A stretch of DNA of 64,000 nt from Rhodanobacteraceae bacterium ZG21-1. GTDB taxonomy: Bacteria > Pseudomonadota > Gammaproteobacteria > Xanthomonadales > Rhodanobacteraceae. The stretch spans positions 186,001 to 250,000 of the forward strand of contig JAJEJU010000023.1 of assembly GCA_021390615.1 (NCBI GenBank), given 5' to 3'. The position numbers and the translations under genes are program-made. Of this stretch, positions 53,693 to 62,810 are shown piece by piece. The notes beneath the pieces are model-generated. The model did no database searches, was not told the DNA's origin, and saw nothing but the letters and a program-made list of their open reading frames with translations. The first letter of the stretch is position 1. The number at the start of each line of letters is the position of its first letter.

Positions 53693-53890
53693 ATGCACTC
53701 GCCCTGGATCGGAGGTTTGCTGCAGCACGGCCACGTCAGCGACGTCACGCAGGCGCGGCGCCTGGCCGAAGCGCCCACCCGGCGCATCGTGGGACCGTTC
53801 GAAGCGCTGCGCCAGCTCAGGGAGGCGCCGGCCAAAAGCGAGAACAGCGCGACGGGCTGTGCCTGCGAGCCACAGATCCTGGTGTTGTAG
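53693..53890 (+). CDS. Small protein of unknown function
   Basis: 65 residues beginning MHSPWIGGLLQHGHVSD and ending ACEPQILVL. A strong ribosome binding site (GAGGAGAAGG) sits just before the ATG, which argues that it is translated. There is no signal peptide or membrane segment. Two cysteines lie near the C terminus (GCACEP). It is divergent from the LysR gene and 129 bp before the aldo/keto reductase gene, so it may be a LysR target. I do not recognise the family. Confidence 0.6.
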   Translation: MHSPWIGGLLQHGHVSDVTQARRLAEAPTRRIVGPFEALRQLREAPAKSENSATGCACEPQILVL

Positions 53891-54019
53891 GCCAGGCTGG
53901 CGCAGGGCTCGACTTGAATACGCCGCAGCGGCAACCACTACATGGGATATCCCCAAAGCTACGCGCGGACATCGGCTGCGCGTAGCGTTTCTGTTTCGTC
54001 CCCATCCCCGAGGTGCCCC

Positions 54020-54964
54020 ATGCAGCGACGTCAACTTGGCCGGTCCACGCTCTCCATCGCCCCGCTCGCCTTCGGCGGCAACGTGTTCGGCTGGAGCGCC
54101 GACGAGGCGCGCTCGTTCGAGCTGCTCGACGCCTTCGTGGACAGCGGCTTCAACCTGATCGACACCGCCGACGTGTATTCGGCGTGGGCGCCGGGCAATC
54201 GCGGCGGCGATTCGGAAAGCATCATCGGCAAGTGGCTCAAGCGCAGTGGCAAGCGCGAGCAGGTGGTGATCGCCACCAAGGTGGCCAAGTGGGCCGAGCA
54301 TCCGGGCCTGTCGCCGCTGAACATCAACCAGGCGGTGGAAGGCTCGCTGAAGCGCCTGCAGACCGACTACATCGACCTGTACCAGGCGCACGAGGACGAC
54401 GCCAGCGTGCCGCTGCACGAAACCCTGGAAGCCTTCGGCCGACTGATCGAACAGGGCAAGGTGCGCGTGATCGGCGCCTCCAACTACAGCGCCGACCGCC
54501 TGGGCGAGGCGCTGAAGCTGTCGCGCGAACGCGGCCTGCCGCGCTACGAGAGCCTGCAGCCGGAATACAACCTGGCCGACCGCGCCGGCTATGAACAGGC
54601 CCTGGAGCCGCTGGTGCGGCAGGAGCAGGTGGGCGTGATCGGCTACTACTCGCTGGCCAGCGGCTTCCTCAGCGGCAAGTACCGCAGCGAGGCGGACCTG
54701 GGCAAGAGCGCGGTGCGCAGCGGCAAGGTGAAGAGCTACCTCAACCCGCGCGGGCTGGGCATCCTCGCCGCGCTGGACGAAGTCGCCGGCGCCCTGCACG
54801 CCACGCCGGCCCAAGTGGCGCTGGCCTGGCTGATCGCCCGCCCGGGGGTCACCGCACCGATCGTCAGCGCGACCAGCGTGCCGCAATGGCAGGAACTGGC
54901 CGGTGCGGCGTCCCTGACCCTGAGCGCCGGGCAGATCGCCCGCCTCGACCAGGCCAGCGCCTGA
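54020..54964 (+). CDS. Aldo/keto reductase
   Basis: 314 residues in a TIM barrel. The tetrad is visible: D in NLIDTADVYSAW, Y in the same block (DVYSAW), K in VIATKVAKW, and H in LYQAHEDD. The NADPH-binding end is GVTAPIVSATSVPQWQEL. Blocks RRQLGRSTLSIAPLAFGGNVFGW and LQPEYNLADRAGYEQALEPLVRQEQVGVIGYYSLASGFLSGKYR match the YajO/PdxI-like group. The natural substrate is unknown. The ATG at 54020 follows GAGG. It is plausibly under the LysR regulator upstream. Confidence 0.9.
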   Translation: MQRRQLGRSTLSIAPLAFGGNVFGWSADEARSFELLDAFVDSGFNLIDTADVYSAWAPGNRGGDSESIIGKWLKRSGKREQVVIATKVAKWAEHPGLSPLNINQAVEGSLKRLQTDYIDLYQAHEDDASVPLHETLEAFGRLIEQGKVRVIGASNYSADRLGEALKLSRERGLPRYESLQPEYNLADRAGYEQALEPLVRQEQVGVIGYYSLASGFLSGKYRSEADLGKSAVRSGKVKSYLNPRGLGILAALDEVAGALHATPAQVALAWLIARPGVTAPIVSATSVPQWQELAGAASLTLSAGQIARLDQASA

Positions 54965-55031
54965 GCGCAGGCGCGCGGCGGCTGGCATGATGGTGGCGGC
55001 GCCGAACGCGCTGCCATCCCGAGGACACCGC

Positions 55032-55784
55032 TTGCCACCGCTCGTCTCAATCATCACGCCCACCTGGCAGCGCGAGCGCTTCCTGCCGGCGCTGGCGCGC
55101 TGCGTGCAGCGCCAGCGGGTGGACTGGGAATGGCTGGTGCTCGACGACAGCCCCGAACCCAGCGCGTGGATGCAGGAACTGGCTGCGCAGGACGCACGCG
55201 TGCGCTACTTCCATATGACCGAGCGCATGAGCATCGGCAGCAAGCGCAACCGGCTAATCGCCGAGGCGCGCGGCGAGCTGATCGCGCACTTCGACGACGA
55301 CGATCACTACGCCTCGCATTACCTGGAGGAGATGACCCGACTGCTGCGGGAACGCGGCGCGGACCTGATCAAGCTGTCCACCTTCTTCATGTATGCGCCG
55401 ACGACGGCCTTCTTCGGCTACATGGACCTGAATGCTCGGGTCGGCCAGCATTACGTGCTGACCGGCGGCGAGGTGAGCCAGGTGGCATTCCACGACAAGA
55501 TGCAGATCGGCGCCGACTTCATCCTGTTCTACGGCTTCTCCTACGTGTACCGCCGCAGCCTGTGCACGACTTCGCAGTTCGACGACATCGACCTCAACGA
55601 CGACGAAAGCTTCATCCGCCGCGTGGTGAGCGGCGGCCATCAGGTGATCGCCGCCGACGACAGCCGGCGCAGCTGCCTGCACCTGGTGCATCCCAACTCC
55701 ACCTCGCGTTGCTTCTCGCGCTATTCGATGCCGTTCTTCCTGCTGGCGCAGCTGTTCCCGGAGTACGAGGGCTATCCGGGCTGA
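55032..55784 (+). CDS. Family 2 glycosyltransferase
   Basis: About 250 residues of a GT-A fold. PPLVSIITPTWQRERFLPALARCV is the nucleotide-binding start, WLVLDDSPEP follows, and HFDDDDHYASHYLEEM carries the DxD-type metal site. I favour a TTG start at 55032 because GAGGA precedes it with good spacing and the protein then begins at the conserved LPPLVSIITPT. An ATG at 54987 is the alternative and would add 15 residues. The acceptor is unknown. A methyltransferase gene follows on the same strand 178 bp later. Confidence 0.82.
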   Translation: MPPLVSIITPTWQRERFLPALARCVQRQRVDWEWLVLDDSPEPSAWMQELAAQDARVRYFHMTERMSIGSKRNRLIAEARGELIAHFDDDDHYASHYLEEMTRLLRERGADLIKLSTFFMYAPTTAFFGYMDLNARVGQHYVLTGGEVSQVAFHDKMQIGADFILFYGFSYVYRRSLCTTSQFDDIDLNDDESFIRRVVSGGHQVIAADDSRRSCLHLVHPNSTSRCFSRYSMPFFLLAQLFPEYEGYPG

Positions 55785-55962
55785 GCACGCAGGCAGCACG
55801 AGCGAAGCGCGGGGCATCGATTTCTTCGGCAACCCCATGGGCGCTGCGCCTCGACTTGGCCGACATGCTCAAGCCAGTGCTCCGCAGCGCGCATGCGAGC
55901 GGTTGCCTCGGCATGGAAAAACTTCAATAGACTGGCAACCTCGCACACCACCGAGCCTGCCC

Positions 55963-56583
55963 ATGGACTTCCACTTCACCGTCGACTGGTTCCAGTCCAC
56001 CGCGCAGGCCACCTGGGACCAGTTGATCCCGCAGATCGACCCGACCCGGCTGCTGGAAGTGGGCTCCTACGAAGGCGCCAGCGCCTGCTACCTGGTCCAG
56101 CGCCTGGCCGCCACCAAACCGATCGAGCTGTATTGCGTGGACACCTGGGAAGGCGGCATCGAACACCAGGAGGCGACCATCGGCATGGCCGGCGTCGAAG
56201 CGCGCTTCGACCACAACCTCGGCGTCGCGCGCGCCGCGGTGGCGCATCCGGTCGAACTGGTCAAGCTGAAAGGGCGCAGCGACCTCGTGCTGGCAAGCCT
56301 GCTCGCCGAGGGCAAGGCGGGGCATTTCGACTTCGTCTACATCGACGGTTCGCATCAGGCGCCCGACGTGCTGTGCGACGCCGTGCTCGGCTTCCGTCTG
56401 CTGCGCGTGGGCGGCGTGCTGGTCTTCGACGACTATCTGTGGCACGAGCATGCGATTCCCGACAGCGATCCGCTGCGCTGCCCGAAACCGGCAATCGACG
56501 CCTTCGCCAATCTGTACTTCCGCAAGCTGAGCATCCTCCGCGCGCCGCTCTACCAGCTCTACGCGCAGAAGCTGAGCGACTGA
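55963..56583 (+). CDS. Class I SAM-dependent methyltransferase (Methyltransf_24 type)
   Basis: 206 residues. The SAM site is RLLEVGSYEGASACYLVQRL, followed by LYCVDTWEGGIEHQ, FDFVYIDGSHQAPDVLCDAVLGFRLLRVGGVLVFDDYLWH. This is the cephalosporin-hydroxylase/macrocin-O-methyltransferase-like group, often found with glycosyltransferases, as here. It probably methylates a sugar or small molecule in the cytoplasm (inference). The ATG at 55963 gives MDFHFTVDWFQ. Confidence 0.84.
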   Translation: MDFHFTVDWFQSTAQATWDQLIPQIDPTRLLEVGSYEGASACYLVQRLAATKPIELYCVDTWEGGIEHQEATIGMAGVEARFDHNLGVARAAVAHPVELVKLKGRSDLVLASLLAEGKAGHFDFVYIDGSHQAPDVLCDAVLGFRLLRVGGVLVFDDYLWHEHAIPDSDPLRCPKPAIDAFANLYFRKLSILRAPLYQLYAQKLSD

Positions 56584-56601
56584 GCGCGGGCGCGCCGCGG
56601 T

Positions 56602-57684
56602 TCAGCGCGCGGCGGAAGCCGATGCCGCCGGCACCGGCTCCGGCGTCAGGCCATCCGGCAAGTCCACGCGGTCGCCCTGGGCCTGCAGCCGCGCCAGATA
56701 ATTGTCCTTGCCCAGCAGCGACGACATCGGCAACAGGGCAAAGCTGACCCGGTTGGCCTCCAGCGCCTTGCCGGCCGCCGCCACCCAGGCGTCCTCGAGC
56801 CGCGCCGGCAGTGTCGCCGCCCCCAGCTCCTGCGCCACCCCGGAGGCGACCACCGCATCGCGGCAGGCCGCCATCTGGTCGCTCATCGGCAGCGCACGCA
56901 AGCCATCCAGGTCGCCCACCGCCCAGGCGTTCGCGCGGGCGCGCATCACCGCGATGTCGCCTTCCAGATGATCGAGCGTCTTGGCGAAGCAGTCGCGGTC
57001 GGCCAGCTCGCCGCGCTTGAAGTCCTTGACCAGGCCACGCGGGTTGTCGACCTCGATCAGGTACTCCACCGGCGTGGTCTTCAATCCCTGCTGCTTCAGC
57101 GCATGCTTGATGGTCGGCTCGATCACCTGATCGGACAGACCCGCCTGCTTGATCGCGGCGAGGTACAGGGCCAGCGCAGCGAAGATCGGGCGCTGCTTCT
57201 CCACGCCGCCGTCGCGGCCGAGATACTTGGCCTTCAGCACCAGCCACTTCGCGTAGTCCGTCGGCGGCACCACCTCGCGCAGCTTCTTGCCGTCCGGGTT
57301 GTTGCGCACGCCGATCAGCGAAGGCAGCAGCGCCAGCCCGCCGAAGAAGCCCAGGTGCGGATGCACGCCGACGGTAGGCGCAGCCAGCACCTGCTGCGCC
57401 TCGCCGAGGCGCGCCTGCACCTCCTGCGCGCGCCATTGCATCTTCTCCGGCAGCAGGGCGAGGGTGCCGAGCACCCACAGCACGTGGTCGCCCTTGCTCA
57501 CCTTCCACAGGCCGGGCCCGGGCTGCACGCCGCTCACCGTCACCGCCTGCAGCTCGATCGCGCCGGCCGGCGACGGTGGCGCACTGGCGCTGGCAGCTGG
57601 AGTCGGAGTCGGCGGCGGCTGCGCCATTGCAGGCAGCGCCAGCCACAGAGCGCACAACAGGCCTAATCGTCGATGTCTGCGCAT
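56602..57684 (-). CDS. TraB/GumN family secreted protein, paralog 1
   Basis: 360 residues. A signal peptide (1-22, LPAMA-QPP) and a Pro/Ala/Ser-rich linker precede the TraB/GumN domain. The family's first motif reads HVLWVLGTLALLPEKMQW: the metal-binding histidine of GTxH is replaced by alanine. Other shared blocks are KWLVLKAKYLGRDGGVEKQRPIFAALALY, CFAKTLDHLEGDIAVMRARANAWAVGDLDGL and VSFALLPMSSLLGKDNYLARLQAQGDRV. I use the ATG at 57684 (CGGAG precedes it); one 18 bases upstream is possible. It lies 20 bp after the next paralog's stop. Confidence 0.82.
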   Translation of the reverse strand: MRRHRRLGLLCALWLALPAMAQPPPTPTPAASASAPPSPAGAIELQAVTVSGVQPGPGLWKVSKGDHVLWVLGTLALLPEKMQWRAQEVQARLGEAQQVLAAPTVGVHPHLGFFGGLALLPSLIGVRNNPDGKKLREVVPPTDYAKWLVLKAKYLGRDGGVEKQRPIFAALALYLAAIKQAGLSDQVIEPTIKHALKQQGLKTTPVEYLIEVDNPRGLVKDFKRGELADRDCFAKTLDHLEGDIAVMRARANAWAVGDLDGLRALPMSDQMAACRDAVVASGVAQELGAATLPARLEDAWVAAAGKALEANRVSFALLPMSSLLGKDNYLARLQAQGDRVDLPDGLTPEPVPAASASAAR

Positions 57685-57704
57685 GCTGCTGCTCCGGCGC
57701 ATGC

Positions 57705-58706
57705 CTACGGCGCGTCGTTCGCGTCGACTGCGCCGAAGTCTTTCGGCGGCTCGATCCGATCGCCTTCGGCCTGCAGGGATTTCAGATAGCTGTCCGGGCC
57801 GAGCACATAGCCCATCGGCAACAGGGCGAAGCTCACCTTGTCGTCGTTCAAGGCCTTGCTCGCCGCGGCCACCCACAGCTCCCGGAACTTGCCGCGCAGC
57901 TCGTCGGCATCGAGCTTGTGCGCGATGCCCGATTCGGCGATCGCCGCGCGGCACACCTCCAGCTGATCGCTGGTCGGCAGCTTCTGCAGCTGGGTCAGGT
58001 CGCCGATGGACCAGGCATTGGCGCGCTCGCGCATCACCGTGACGTCTTCCTGCAGATGATCGAGGGTCTGCTCGAAGCAGCGCAGATTGTCGGCCTGGGT
58101 CAGGCCGGCATTCCTGAGCGGATCGGTGGGATCGCGCACTTCCGCGTGATAGTAGATGGGCGTCCATTTCGCATGGCTGTGTTCCCGCGCGTCCTGGATT
58201 ACCGGGCGGGTCACCTGCTCGGCCAAGTCGGCCTGCGCCAGCGCGGCAAGGTAGAGCTTGACCGCGGCGAAGATCGGGCGATAGCGCTCGACGTCATCGT
58301 CCTGGCCGAGATACTGCGCTTTCAGCGGCAGCCACTTCGCGTAGTCCTGTGCGGGCATCTGCTCGCGCAGCGACTTGCCGGAGGGATCGAGCGCCAGCCT
58401 GCCGTAGTAAGGCGCCTCGGCATGGAGGTGCACCGTGGGCGGACCCAGCACCTCCTGCGCCTGAGCGATGCGCTCGCGCACCTGGTGCGCCGACCACTGC
58501 ACGTGCGCCGGCAGTATCTCGAGCGTGCCGAGCACCCACAGCACGTGGTCGCCCCGGCTCACCTTCCACAAGCCCGGCCCCGGCACCACGCCGGTGACCG
58601 TCATCGTGCGCAGGGTGGCCACGTGTTCGGCCGCCGCCGGCCCGGCGCTCGACAAGACGCACGCCAGCAGCGCGCGAATCATCCACGACCTGCCCGATCC
58701 CTGCAT
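57705..58706 (-). CDS. TraB/GumN family secreted protein, paralog 2
   Basis: 333 residues. Signal peptide near 1-26 (SSAGPAAA-EHV), then VTGVVPGPGLWKVSRGDHVLWVLGTLEILPAHVQW. The GTxH histidine position is glutamate. Blocks shared with its neighbours are YAKWLPLKAQYLGQDDDVERYRPIFAAVKLYL, CFEQTLDHLQEDVTVMRERANAWSIGDL and VSFALLPMGYVLGPDSYLKSLQAEGDRIE. It probably shares a transcript with paralog 1. Function unknown; a periplasmic structural or inhibitory role is as likely as peptidase activity. Confidence 0.82.
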   Translation of the reverse strand: MQGSGRSWMIRALLACVLSSAGPAAAEHVATLRTMTVTGVVPGPGLWKVSRGDHVLWVLGTLEILPAHVQWSAHQVRERIAQAQEVLGPPTVHLHAEAPYYGRLALDPSGKSLREQMPAQDYAKWLPLKAQYLGQDDDVERYRPIFAAVKLYLAALAQADLAEQVTRPVIQDAREHSHAKWTPIYYHAEVRDPTDPLRNAGLTQADNLRCFEQTLDHLQEDVTVMRERANAWSIGDLTQLQKLPTSDQLEVCRAAIAESGIAHKLDADELRGKFRELWVAAASKALNDDKVSFALLPMGYVLGPDSYLKSLQAEGDRIEPPKDFGAVDANDAP

Positions 58707-59090
58707 AGCGGCTCCTGTCGATGCGGCGTAGCGATCCTACCCCGGCTCTTATATCGCAACGGCGCGGCGCTTGTCCTTACGCCTCACCGCCGGCTTGTCT
58801 GGCGTGCGATCCGCAGCGCCATGGGCATGCGCCAGGCAGGCACGGGCGCACCCGGATCGAACATGACATGGGCACTTCGATGCGCAACAGCCCTGCCGCC
58901 ACGAGACGACGCCATGACCCATCTGCGCGTGGATTGCCTCACTCGATAGATTGCCACGCATGGCCCACGCAACCGCCCTTGCCCACAACATGCCCTCGAT
59001 ATTCGAGCTCCGGCCTGCCCGCATCGCAGGGCGATCCAGCCGACGGCATGGAGCGGCGCCCTCGACCGCCCAGCTCAGCAGGACGAGGGC
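58707..59090. other. Intergenic region between TraB/GumN paralogs
   Basis: 384 bases with several short open frames on both strands but no recognisable protein, RNA gene or terminator. It presumably holds the promoter for paralogs 2 and 1. Confidence 0.4.
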
Positions 59091-60182
59091 TTATTGGGTG
59101 TTGGTGTTGGTGTTGGTGTTGGTATCGGTGGTGCCGGCGTCGCTATCGGCGTCCGGCGCTTCCACCTGATAGCCCTCGGCCTTCAACTTGCTGACGTAGC
59201 CGGTGGGCGACAACAGCTGCTGCATCGGCAGCACGGCGAAGCTCTGCGCATGATTCTGCAGGGCGGCGCGCGCCGCGCCCAGCCAGGTCGCCTCCAATTT
59301 GGCCGGCGCATCGGCCAGGCCCAGCTTCTGCGCGAAGCCCGCACCGGTCACCGCGCTGACGCAGGTACCGTGGCGATCGCTGTCCGGCAGCTTGCGCAAG
59401 GCTTCCAGGTCGCCGGTGGCCCAGGCGTTCGCGCGCGCGGTCATCGCCGGCATGTCCTGCTCGATGCTGTCCAGGGTGCGGCCGAAGCATTCCACGTCGT
59501 CCAGCCCGGAGCTCTTGAAGCTCTTGATCGCGTCGTGCGGGTGCTCGATCTTCAGCTGGTAGTCGGTGGACACCTCGTCCACGTGGTACTTCTTCGCCAG
59601 CGCGTCGACCGTATCCTCCACGCCGCCGGAATTGCTGAGGTCGTTGGCCTTGATCGCTTTCTTGTACAGCTGCTGCGCGGCGAAGATCGGCCGCCAGCGC
59701 TCGATGCCGCCATCCTTGCCCAGGTACTTCTGCTTCAGCACCAGCCAGCGCGCGTACATCGGCGCCGGCAGCACCTGCTGCAGGGTCTTGCCGTCGTCGT
59801 TCTTGCGCGCGCTGTAGGCGGAGGGCAGCAGGAACAGCTTGCCGAAAAAGCCGGTGTCGACCTGCAGCTTGATGGTCGGCTGCTGCAGCACCTGCTGGGA
59901 CTGGCCGATCACCTGCTCCAGATCGTGCGACTGCCACTGCATGCGCTGCGGCAACGGCGACAGCGTGCCGAGAATCCACATCACGTGGTCGCCCTTGCTG
60001 ACCTTCCACAGCCCCGGGCCCGGCTGCACGCCGCTGACCGTGATCGGCGCCAGGGTGGTCACGCTGGACGCGGCGGCCGGCATTGGCGCCGGGGTGCTGC
60101 CCGCGGCAGGCTGGGCGGTCTGGCAGAACGCAGGCGCGGCCGCGCACATCATCAGCACGAAAAGCGAGGTAGCCGGACGCAT
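59091..60182 (-). CDS. TraB/GumN family secreted protein, paralog 3
   Basis: 363 residues. Signal peptide (1-20, AAPAFC-QTA) and an Ala/Pro-rich linker, then ITVSGVQPGPGLWKVSKGDHVMWILGTLSPLPQRMQW, where the GTxH histidine is serine. Blocks YARWLVLKQKYLGKDGGIERWRPIFAAQQLY, CFGRTLDSIEQDMPAMTARANAWATGDLEAL and FAVLPMQQLLSPTGYVSKLKAEGYQVE follow the same order as in paralogs 1 and 2. The C terminus is an Asn-Thr repeat encoded by a 6-bp microsatellite. CAGGAA precedes the ATG at 60182. Confidence 0.84.
   Translation of the reverse strand: MRPATSLFVLMMCAAAPAFCQTAQPAAGSTPAPMPAAASSVTTLAPITVSGVQPGPGLWKVSKGDHVMWILGTLSPLPQRMQWQSHDLEQVIGQSQQVLQQPTIKLQVDTGFFGKLFLLPSAYSARKNDDGKTLQQVLPAPMYARWLVLKQKYLGKDGGIERWRPIFAAQQLYKKAIKANDLSNSGGVEDTVDALAKKYHVDEVSTDYQLKIEHPHDAIKSFKSSGLDDVECFGRTLDSIEQDMPAMTARANAWATGDLEALRKLPDSDRHGTCVSAVTGAGFAQKLGLADAPAKLEATWLGAARAALQNHAQSFAVLPMQQLLSPTGYVSKLKAEGYQVEAPDADSDAGTTDTNTNTNTNTQ
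59097..59120. repeat. (GGTGTT)4 microsatellite at the 3' end of TraB paralog 3
   Basis: Four perfect GGTGTT units encode Asn-Thr repeats immediately before the stop codon on the minus strand. A near-copy unit (GGTATC) follows. Because the unit is 6 bp, slippage changes length without breaking the frame. Confidence 0.8.
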
Positions 60183-60307
60183 GCGCAATTCCTGAGGGGA
60201 CGGGGTGGGTGGCGCAAGCATCGCATGCCCTTCGGCAACGGCACCCGAATCGACCTCGCCCGCCGAGGGAACTCGCCTCGCCTTCCGCCGCACCTCGACG
60301 CGGCGGA

Positions 60308-62587
60308 TCAATACAGCAGGCGAATCGCGCGGGCACGCTCCGCGCCTCGCAGCCCGGCATTGGCCGGCGTCGGGCCGTCGCCCAGCAGATAGTCGAGCGC
60401 CCGATGCCCCTTGGTATCGGCCTGCCAGGGATCGGCGCCGGCATGCAGCAGCAATGCGATCAGTTTCAGCGAGCCATGTGCCGCGGCATACATCAACGGC
60501 GTGCGGCCATCGTCGCCGAGCACGATATTCGAAACCAGATCTTCGCCCGCCCAAGTCGTGGCATTGACCTTCGCCCCGTGCGCCAGCAGGAAGGACACGC
60601 TTTGCAGCTGATCGAACTGGGCCGCCTGCATCAGCGCGGTCTTGCCGATCTTGTTGCGCACATCGACCTCCGGCTGTTGCTGCAAGATCAGCGGCAACAA
60701 CCTGGGCCGACGGACCGCCACCAGCAGCAGCGGATCCATGCCTGCATTGCGAGCACAATCCTTGAGCTCGCTGGATTCGTCGCCACCCTTCGACAATTTT
60801 TCCGCGATCTCGGCGGCGGGCGCCTGTTCCAGGATCATCCGGCGCAATGAATCCGTCGGCAGCTTGCCGCCGCACTGGGGGCCGAACACCACGGCAAACA
60901 AGGCGTTCTTAGCCGCGCGCATGCCGTCGTCATGCGACAAGCCCCAGCGGGCGTAGTAGGCCGCGAGCTGGCGTTGCGCCTGCCGATATTTTCCGCGCAG
61001 CTGCTGGGCGACCTCGTAGTTGCCGAGGCTGGTATAGCCCCAGATCTGATAGGGATAGGCAAAAGTCGGCTCCTGCTTCGTCAGGAACGAGCGCGGGTCG
61101 ACCTGCATGGCGGCGTAGATGGCGTTCTGGCTTGCCCCCAGGCCGTATTTCAGGCTGCCCTGGAAGTTGTTGATGAAGTCGCCGTCTGCGGCAGTGGAGG
61201 CTGCTTTGAATGCGTTGACCGCGGCCTGGGGGAATCCGCGCGCACTGCCGCGTTCCCCATTGCAACCCGGACGTGGCAGGAAATTATCCCGATTGCTGCC
61301 GTATTGAGCCTGGGTCGCAGCCACCAGTGCGGGCCGCGCCAACAACACCGCGCACGGAATCGAGTAGTAGGCAGAGCTGCTGTTCGCAGCGCCGGTCTGC
61401 GAGGCTTGAATGATGGTGTTCAGCAGCGACCGGTCGGTGCCGTCGTAGCGCTGCGGCGGAAACTCGCTTTGAGCCAGCGGTCCGCCACCGTTCCATTTTT
61501 GCTGCGCCTGCTCCAGGACTTCCGCCAACAGACTCTGGATAAGCGCATTGCGGCGGGCGCCAACGGGGCGGAACGCATGCAGGAACAACGCATAGTCCAG
61601 CTTGCCCAGGGTGTCCTGATGGGAGGCCCGTTCGAGTACGGGCGCGGCCTTGCCTGGGTTGCGGCCCATGTTGGCGATGGCGGTAGCGCGATTCCACGGA
61701 CCGGTCGGCGGCGGCTCTATGCCCGAACTATCCTTGGGCAATACTCGGGCGATCGTGCGTGGCTTGAAACGATCCGGATGCTTCGCCGATTGTTCCAGGG
61801 TCACGTAATCCAGCGTTTCATTGCCTGCGGACGGACACGACAGTTGCGGCCCCAACAGGCGCGCAAGCACCGCCCTCGCCTGCTCGAACTGCTCGGTCCG
61901 GCCGATCACCGTGCGGCAAGGCAGGCGCAGCCAGGTATCGCTGAGCTGCGATGGCGCATACGACCAGCCCAAACTCAGCTTCCGATCCGGCATGCCGCCG
62001 CCGGCCAAGGTACCTCTCGACATCTGCCTGTTCAAAGCGGCGTCGGCCATGCGCAGGCCCGCGAACAAGCGCAGCAACGGTTGCGGGCTATTCGCCGTAG
62101 CCGCGAGCACGGCGTCGTAGTCGTGCTTGTCCTGATTCAGGGTCTTCCGGGGAATCGCCCCAGCAGACGAAGCTGGCTTTGCCATCACCACCGCGGTAAT
62201 TACCGACAGCGATGCATCCATGGCCCGGTCATCGTTTGCGAGAAAGGCGGCATAGGCATCCACCAAAGCCTCCATGGGATGCCGCGTCGCGCCCTCTGGC
62301 ACCGGCCAGCGCGGCTGGCCCGCGGCTAGCCGTTCCATATCGGACTGTATCCGCGCCAGCGTCTGGCGCGGGTCGCCGTATTCCTTCGGATGATCCACTT
62401 CGATGACGACATGGCGAGGGACAGATCCCGCCGAAGCCGGCACGGCGCCGTAAACCGACGCGCTTGCCACGTGCAGACTGAGGCTTGCCAGCATGAGCAG
62501 ACATGCTTCGCGACGACAGCCACGCGTCTGCTCGCTTCCGTGACCTGACCGCGCCTTGCGGGCCAAGCCCGACCGATTCGATGCCAT
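60308..62587 (-). CDS. Secreted ankyrin-repeat protein of unknown function
   Basis: 759 residues. A long N-terminal region with a hydrophobic signal-like segment (LLMLASLSLHVASASVYGAV) leads into about 500 residues without a recognised domain but helical in character (EQFEQARAVLARLLGPQLSC, YEVAQQLRGKYRQAQRQLAAYYARWG). The last 120 residues hold ankyrin repeats: GKTALMQAAQFDQLQSVSFLLAHGAKVN, GRTPLMYAAAHGSLKLIALLLHAGADP, KGHRALDYLLGDG. Three or four repeats suit a protein-binding role. The ATG at 62587 is preceded by GTAGGA. It lies 125 bp upstream of TraB paralog 3 on the same strand. Confidence 0.75.
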   Translation of the reverse strand: MASNRSGLARKARSGHGSEQTRGCRREACLLMLASLSLHVASASVYGAVPASAGSVPRHVVIEVDHPKEYGDPRQTLARIQSDMERLAAGQPRWPVPEGATRHPMEALVDAYAAFLANDDRAMDASLSVITAVVMAKPASSAGAIPRKTLNQDKHDYDAVLAATANSPQPLLRLFAGLRMADAALNRQMSRGTLAGGGMPDRKLSLGWSYAPSQLSDTWLRLPCRTVIGRTEQFEQARAVLARLLGPQLSCPSAGNETLDYVTLEQSAKHPDRFKPRTIARVLPKDSSGIEPPPTGPWNRATAIANMGRNPGKAAPVLERASHQDTLGKLDYALFLHAFRPVGARRNALIQSLLAEVLEQAQQKWNGGGPLAQSEFPPQRYDGTDRSLLNTIIQASQTGAANSSSAYYSIPCAVLLARPALVAATQAQYGSNRDNFLPRPGCNGERGSARGFPQAAVNAFKAASTAADGDFINNFQGSLKYGLGASQNAIYAAMQVDPRSFLTKQEPTFAYPYQIWGYTSLGNYEVAQQLRGKYRQAQRQLAAYYARWGLSHDDGMRAAKNALFAVVFGPQCGGKLPTDSLRRMILEQAPAAEIAEKLSKGGDESSELKDCARNAGMDPLLLVAVRRPRLLPLILQQQPEVDVRNKIGKTALMQAAQFDQLQSVSFLLAHGAKVNATTWAGEDLVSNIVLGDDGRTPLMYAAAHGSLKLIALLLHAGADPWQADTKGHRALDYLLGDGPTPANAGLRGAERARAIRLLY

Positions 62588-62810
62588 TCCTACGCCCCCC
62601 AACTGCTCTGGCGAGCAGTCACTGAGCGCATTATCGACAGCTCCAGCGGATCAATGATGGCGATTCGGCGCAGGCTGGCGTCAATTGCCGGGCAGCTTGT
62701 TGCCGATTCGTGGCGAGGCGACGAACCGTGCCTGCGCGCTCGGTGCCGACGTCATCGACCCGCACGGCAGCCGGCCAAGCACCATCGCGACAAGGCTTGG
62801 ATGCGGCCCA

